Source: Phoenix dactylifera (Eukaryota; Streptophyta; Magnoliopsida; Arecales; Arecaceae). Taken from it: a stretch of DNA of 64,000 bases. The notes below the pieces were generated by a model. It searched no databases. It was not told where the DNA came from and worked only from the letters and a program-made list of their open reading frames with translations. A program made the position numbers and the translations under genes. Within the stretch, counting starts at the first letter, position 1; every line of letters starts with the position of its first letter. The stretch covers positions 1,612,001 to 1,676,000 of the forward strand of contig NW_024067677.1 of assembly GCF_009389715.1 (NCBI RefSeq). The letters run 5' to 3'. Shown piece after piece: positions 59,447 to 64,000 of this stretch.

Positions 59447-61646
59447 ATGGGTCGTGGTCCGAGTGAGTCTGGGTCTACCATGAGCGAGCTAGAGGTTGAG
59501 ATGGTCGAGGAATTGTTTTTTCCTCTGCGGGGGTTCCGTTTGGAACCTGGTGGGTTGGGGGACCGGGTAACGAACCCCCCTGTAGGCCGGATCGGAGTGT
59601 ACTCGGAGGCACTCTGGGCCGGCCTACGATTTCCCCTGCATGGGTTTGTGAATGAGTTGCTTGGGGAGTACGAGATTGTCCCTGCGCAGCTCGCTCCAAA
59701 CGCATGGAGGACAATTATCGGGTTCCTGTCCCTGTGTATGGCGTACGGGATTCCGTCTTCCGTGAACGTCTTCCGGCGACTTTTCTCGCTCAAATCTAAC
59801 CCGGGAGACGGAGAGTGGCTCTATATTGCCTTTCGGGCTGGTCGGCCACTCTTTCACGGCGCCCCGTCATCCATTTATGGTTGGAAGGAAAAATTCTTTT
59901 TCTTGAGTTCCGAGCGACCATGGGGGTTCAACCCTAAGTGGAGGCGGAGCCGGCTCAAGATCGCTAACCAACTCCCCAGGCTTTCCTCACGTGAGCAGGG
60001 GATCCTTGACACTATCCGCAGCCTCGGAGATGGCATCCTTCTGAACGGCCTCGTGAACGAGGATGCTTTGACCAATGTTGGTTTGAGCTCGGCGCGCTCT
60101 CCGGGTAAGGGTGGTAATTAGGGAATTCTCCTTCGTCCTCCTTTTGCAATGTTTGGCTAACTTCTTTTGTTCGTCTTCGCAGATATTGCGAAAATGGTGA
60201 CCAAGAGCGACGTCTTGTACGCCCGTTTCCGGAAAAGGGCGGCCGAGCTTGCGGGAGACCCGCCTGAGTTTAAAAAGAAGAAAGCGAAGACCTCGGCTAC
60301 CGTGGCCGCCGAGAAGGGTGCTCCTTGTGCCGAGCATTCCGAGGCTGGTCGAGGTGCGAGCTCTGCCGGAGCTACGGTGGCGCTCCCGTGCCCGGCGCCG
60401 ATTTCGCAAGTTCCTGGTCGGCAGGAAGTTCCGAGCGCCGATCAAGGAGGGGTGAGTTCTACGGCGGTCTTCGCGCTTGCGTGCCCCGCCCCAACCCCCC
60501 AGCAATCGGATCGGCAACCTGACCGACCCCAACTCCCTAGTCCCGATCCGGGGAGCAGCCAGGAGGCCGCGGAACCGCGCCCAGCGAGCCCAATAGAGCC
60601 CAGCCTACCGGGCCCGTCGGGTCGTCAGGAGAAAGTGCCCTACGCTCCCGGCTGGGCGGTTTTCGAGGGTGATTCGGCGCTCGATAATCCCCAGACGGCG
60701 CGTGAAGTTCTTCGGGTCGCGCTGCTCCCGGCCGACCAGGCCAAGATCCGATCCATGAATTATGGTGCCTTCATGGATGCGACTGTCTGCTCTGCCATCC
60801 GGGTAAGTTAGCTTTCGTTTTTGTGTAAGTTCGTTTCGAATTGGCTTGGATTTTGTTTCTTATTTCCTTCTTTTACAGCACCTTCACGAGATCAAGACGC
60901 TGATGCACATAGTCCAGGACTACCGGGACCGGGCCCGAAGGCATCAACGCAGGCAGGAGGAGGTCGAGGCAAGGTGCCTCGCATCCGAGGCCGAGCAAAA
61001 AGTGCTTCAGACAAGGGTGGAGGCAGCCGAGGACGAAATTCGGGCTCTGACCGCCAAGCTCGAAGGGGAGAAGGGCGCGCACACTCTAGTCAGATCTGAA
61101 GTGTGCGCCGTGGAGGCTCGTCTGGCCGAGACCGAGTCGACGCTCGCCATCCGCGAGCAGGAGGTGGGGGAAGCTCACCTCAAGGCTCAAGAGCTCGAGG
61201 CCCGTTTGCTCGACGCGCAGTCTTTGCTCGTTGCTCGCGAACGGGAAATAAAGAATTTGGAGCGGAAGGCCGCCTATCACGAGGCTCGGGAGAAGGAGGC
61301 TCGGGAGCAGGCCCAGGACGCTGTTAAACTCTTCCATGAATCGGAAGAGTTTCACGACCTATTAGAAGAGGAAGGCGTAAACGTGCTAATTCAAGGCTTC
61401 AAGGACTTCCGCAACCAACTGCGGCGACTTCTTCCAGACTTCGACCTTAACCTGCTTCAACCAGGAGCGGGGGTCGAGGAGTCAGAGGCGGAGACGGAAG
61501 CTCCGACAGCTGACGAGACTGCCCAGGAGGGCCCGGCCGAGGCTCCCGAGAATGCTCTCGAGGTCGCGGAGGCTGAGGTAGAAACCTTGGTCACAGAGGA
61601 ACCAGCTGTTTCTGAAATTGCCGAGGATAGTAGAGCCGAGTCTTGA
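59447..61646 (+). CDS. Three-exon accessory gene of a Tat retrotransposon (putative gypsy-type transposase domain plus coiled coil)
   Basis: Exons 59447-60104, 60183-60802 and 60879-61646 have GT-AG borders and compatible phases, giving 681 residues without a break. Exon 1 (from about residue 20) matches the plant family annotated as putative gypsy-type transposon protein (Pfam Transposase_28, from memory), with FPLRGF, LRFPLHGFVNELL and WKEKFFFL-type stretches. Exon 2 is a Lys-rich then Pro/Ala/Ser-rich linker. Exon 3 is a long Glu/Arg/Ala coiled coil with an acidic tail. Such ORFs occur antisense to pol near the 3' LTR of Tat elements (family knowledge), which fits the minus-strand LTR at 58009. 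It has its own TATA box and an AATGAAATGA-like signal near 61740. Function is unknown. The rest of the Tat element is not seen, so this intact frame could be selected, recent or expressed. The ATG at 59480 is an alternative start. Confidence 0.75.
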
Positions 61647-61912
61647 AGTTTTCCATTTTCTCTATTTTTGTAAATTGGGATGGTCTCCATATTGTTAAGG
61701 CCGAGCCCAAACTTTGTACTTGGCCTTCGGGCTTTTTTAAATGAAATGAACACTTTCTTGACTTGTAATTAATTTATATTTCGATTTTTGGTAGACCTAA
61801 GTTTCTTCACTTGGATCCGCTTTAGGTTCCAAGGACTTGGGCTCCGCAGCCTCAATTTCGTTCGCTATATAGTTAGACCTGCGTTTAGGCTCGGTCATAT
61901 TTATCCAAGCCT

Positions 61913-62003
61913 TAACCCTTTTTTCCTCCGCACGAGAGGGGGGAATGATGGCGGCTGGGGATGAAAGGGTTAGGGTTTGTTGCCCTAACCCTTTTTTCCT
62001 CCG

Positions 62004-62045
<42 letters not shown>

Positions 62046-62248
62046 AGGTAGGGATCGGGAAAAAGGCAGGCGATCCGTGGGTTTGGTGGCCTTTTTCCTC
62101 CGACGACGCTTTGAAGCGTCGTCTTATTTTAATTTCATCCAACGCTATACAAAAGCGTCGTAGTATGTCAGCGCTGTTTCGAAATTTGCCGACGCTTTCT
62201 GTTAGCGTCGGCGAAAAATAGTCGACAAAACCCTATTTTGTTGTAGTG
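61913..62248 (+). mobile_element. Right end of a CACTA element
   Basis: It ends TGTAGTG at 62242-62248, preceded by paired CGACGCTT/AAGCGTCG motifs from 62099. A 26-base word starting taaccctttttt occurs at 61913 and 61986, 73 bases apart. A GA microsatellite fills 62007-62039. The left terminus is not seen. Confidence 0.65.
62007..62039. repeat. GA microsatellite
   Basis: Uninterrupted GA run inside the CACTA terminal region. Confidence 0.9.
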
Positions 62249-62501
62249 AACACTACACAAAAAAAGAACATTACCGACTCTTATTTGCCGACGCTTATTC
62301 CAAGCGTCGGCAAAAAAATTTTCCCGTCAACATTTGCCGACGCTTTTTAAAAGCGTCGGCTAATGACGACGCTTATAAGCGTCGTCGAAGTTAATATGTA
62401 ATTGACGACACTTTTAACGATGCTTTTTAGCGTTGTTAAATAACGACGCTTAAAAGCGTCGTTAAAAGCGTCGTCGGAAGCCAAAAAATCACCTCATTTT
62501 A

Positions 62502-62543
62502 GTCCCACATCGGCGGATCTGAAAAAAAAAAATTATTTATATA
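62502..62543 (+). promoter_or_regulatory. snRNA-type promoter: USE plus TATA with Pol III spacing
   Basis: GTCCCACATCG (62502-62512) matches the plant upstream sequence element RTCCCACATCG. TTTATATA (62536-62543) follows after 23 bases. In plant snRNA genes a spacing of about 23-25 directs RNA polymerase III (U6, U3) and about 34 polymerase II (family knowledge). Confidence 0.6.
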
Positions 62544-62566
62544 GCCAAACCCAACCACTCTGCACG

Positions 62567-62656
62567 GACGGAATGAAGGTACCGATCGGGAAGGTTGTTT
62601 GTATTTCTGAATGGAGGAGAAGATGCGAGAAGATGCAGACAGGAAATGGTAATTTT
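62567..62656 (+). ncRNA. Hypothetical Pol III transcript inside a CACTA element
   Basis: The start is predicted 23 bases after the TATA box by analogy with U6 genes. An eight-T run at 62653-62660 would terminate it, giving about 90 nt. The 3' part (gagaagatgcgagaagatgc, then aggaaatggtaatttttt) faintly resembles the end of U6, but the 5' part does not. It exists only as a prediction from promoter and terminator. Confidence 0.25.
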
Positions 62657-62816
62657 TTTTGCAAATGGGAATTCGCGACGCTTTAAAGCGTCGGAAATTT
62701 GCGACGCTTTAAAGCGTCGGAAAAGAGCGACGCTTTTAAAAGCGTCGGAAAATATTTTTTCCACTGTAGCATAGGCGACGCTTTACCGACGCTTTGGAAA
62801 GCGTCGGGATGGTTTC

Positions 62817-63818
62817 TGTTGGGGGAGAATAAGATTTTTTCTCAAATGACATAAATGCCCCTAAGAAGCCGTACAACTTCCGACCCCGGACGGCCGAAGT
62901 CGGCGTCCGACTTCGAAACGCCCAACCTCGAGACCTCCGACCTAAGAAAAACCCCGATGTTCGAGGTCTACTCTTGTCAGCCACCTACTACGGTCGTGCG
63001 CCTCAGAGGTCTGGCCGAGGACCATACCCTGACGCCCCTCTGGCATTTATTGCGCATGGTCGCTGTAACCCTCCGGCTTACTCCACAATAAATGCGGATC
63101 TCCGGCTTACTCCACAATAAATGCGGATCTCCGGCTTACTCCACAATAAATGCGGATCTCCGGCTTACTCCACAATAAATGAGGATCTCCGGCTTACTCC
63201 ACCATAAATGCGCATGGCTCCTGTCATCTACGGACTCTCAGCTCTCCACGGCAAATCAGCCCAGCAGAGTCTAGTCAACTATGATAAGTCTCCTGATCTC
63301 GGCCATACCTCCGACACCAATGCAATAATTCGTCTGACAGCGTGCTAGTTCGGGTTATACGACGCCCTCACTGCCGACATCAGAGCAATGATTCGCCTGA
63401 CCATGCGCCGACCTGAACAACATGCCGAGCCGTACTACGGCCTCGCCCTGTTACATCGCAGGTAAACCGACCCCCGCCTATAAAAGGGAGCCTTGGCCTC
63501 TCAGGAGGGGGTTGGAAGATTGATACACTCTACAGACATTATTTATCTCCCTTTCTACACTATTTGCCCCCTCCCTGACTTGAGCGTCGGAGGGCCGGCG
63601 CCGGAAAACCCGGCCACCGGTTCATGTGCAGGCACCTGGACGGAGGACGCCGCCAACTGACGGATCGCCGCTTCGCCACGAGGACCTGCCGCCCCTTCTC
63701 TCCGACCGCCCCAGACGGAGGACGCCGCTCGCCGACGGACCGCCGCCCCGCCGTGAGAATTCATCGCCGCTCCCTCTCCTCGATCGAAGACTGCCCCCGG
63801 GTCCAATTTCCAGCAACA
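62817..63818 (+). repeat. 5' LTR of a Tat-lineage element running out of the window
   Basis: 1,002 bases from tgttgggggagaataag to ccaatttccagcaaca. The last 250 bases are close to the LTRs at 53845 and 58009, but the U3 differs. It has five copies of a 29-base unit (63071-63215), a TATA-like ctataaaagg near 63479 and the ctgacttgagcgtcggagggcc landmark near 63573. Confidence 0.8.
63071..63215 (+). repeat. 29-bp x 5 tandem repeat in the LTR
   Basis: Units start ctccggcttactccacaata at 63071, 63100, 63129, 63158 and 63187. The first three are identical and the last two each differ slightly. Confidence 0.9.
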
Positions 63819-63840
63819 GTTGGCGCTAGAGGAAGGGCCC
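63819..63840 (+). other. Primer binding site of the Tat element
   Basis: ttggcgctagaggaagggcc directly after the LTR end. The TGG start fits a tRNA CCA end. I cannot name the tRNA with confidence. Confidence 0.5.
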
Positions 63841-63851
63841 GAGTAGCAGTC

Positions 63852-64000
63852 ATGAAGTTGAGGAGTAAGGGAGCCTCTAACATCTCCCGGCGTCCCCCGC
63901 AAAGCCCTGGACACTCTGTCCAGAATTCTCCAACTCCGGCTGACCCAGTTCCTCTGGTCCAGCCGGAACAGTTCGACGCCTTGGTACAGCAAGTCCAGGC
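63852..64000 (+). CDS. Start of Tat gag (partial)
   Basis: The ATG at 63852 opens a frame that stays open to the window edge, beginning MKLRSKGAS and reaching EQFDALVQQVQA, a stretch usual near the N-terminus of Tat gag. The placement 33 bases after the LTR fits. The rest lies outside the window. Confidence 0.65.
   Translation, partial: MKLRSKGASNISRRPPQSPGHSVQNSPTPADPVPLVQPEQFDALVQQVQ

Larger units (their letters stand above)
62251..62816 (+). mobile_element. Left part of a second CACTA element, cut by a Tat LTR
   Basis: It starts CACTACACAAAA at 62251, two bases after the previous CACTA end, and contains about ten paired CGACGC/GCGTCG motifs on both sides of a central promoter-like stretch (62502-62543). 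At 62817 a Tat LTR begins, so the remaining part is presumably beyond the window. Confidence 0.65.

Noticed and set aside
62567..62656. U6 snRNA gene behind the USE/TATA promoter
   Set aside because: Only the extreme 3' part is faintly U6-like. The conserved 5' stem and the central invariant region are absent, so it is kept only as a hypothetical transcript.

Overview
The window is nuclear DNA from a flowering plant, most probably a monocot with a TE-rich, long-intron genome of the palm type (inference). The signs are a TGA-type bZIP gene with two introns of about 4 and 9.6 kb, a single-exon DUF247 gene, and Athila, Tat, chromovirus-like, CACTA, hAT and LINE elements. I saw no tRNA, rRNA or CRISPR array. 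|| Layout. 1-4092: old AT-rich intergenic DNA, with a probable CACTA terminus at the left edge. 4093-15424: a complete but broken Athila-lineage LTR retrotransposon with 1.66-kb LTRs, a tRNA-Asp primer site and gag/pol carrying several disabling lesions. 15425-23460: decayed elements (CACTA end with gene remnants, an LTR copy, a Ty3/gypsy pol relic, a LINE RNase H tail, and an inverted-repeat element split by a hAT MITE). 23470-40167: the TGA gene on the + strand, one of two host genes that look functional. Its introns hold many TE relics, and one intron needs a GC donor. 40740-47425: GGA-rich tandem repeats, another LTR copy, and a CACTA insertion. 47837-49270: an intact DUF247 gene on the - strand, with duplicated fragments of its own upstream region beyond it. 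|| 52000-64000 is a mosaic. A solo LTR sits inside a GCAAATGG-ended element. Next comes a 2.6-kb block (55394-58008) stitched from two pieces found elsewhere in this window: the DUF247 3' end with its downstream flank, and TGA intron 3 with exon 4. It is followed by an inverted LTR of a Tat element whose opposite strand carries an intact three-exon gene (59447-61646). Then come two CACTA ends placed back to back, one with a Pol III-like USE+TATA promoter, and finally the 5' LTR and gag start of another Tat element that runs out of the window. || The stitched block works as a molecular fossil. It lacks a 3.8-kb and a 0.74-kb insertion now present at the source loci, so those source insertions are either younger than the copying event or were absent from the copied allele. 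The strongest leads are this patchwork with its templated filler junction, the intact gene antisense to the Tat LTR with its own TATA box, and the Pol III-type promoter inside a CACTA end.
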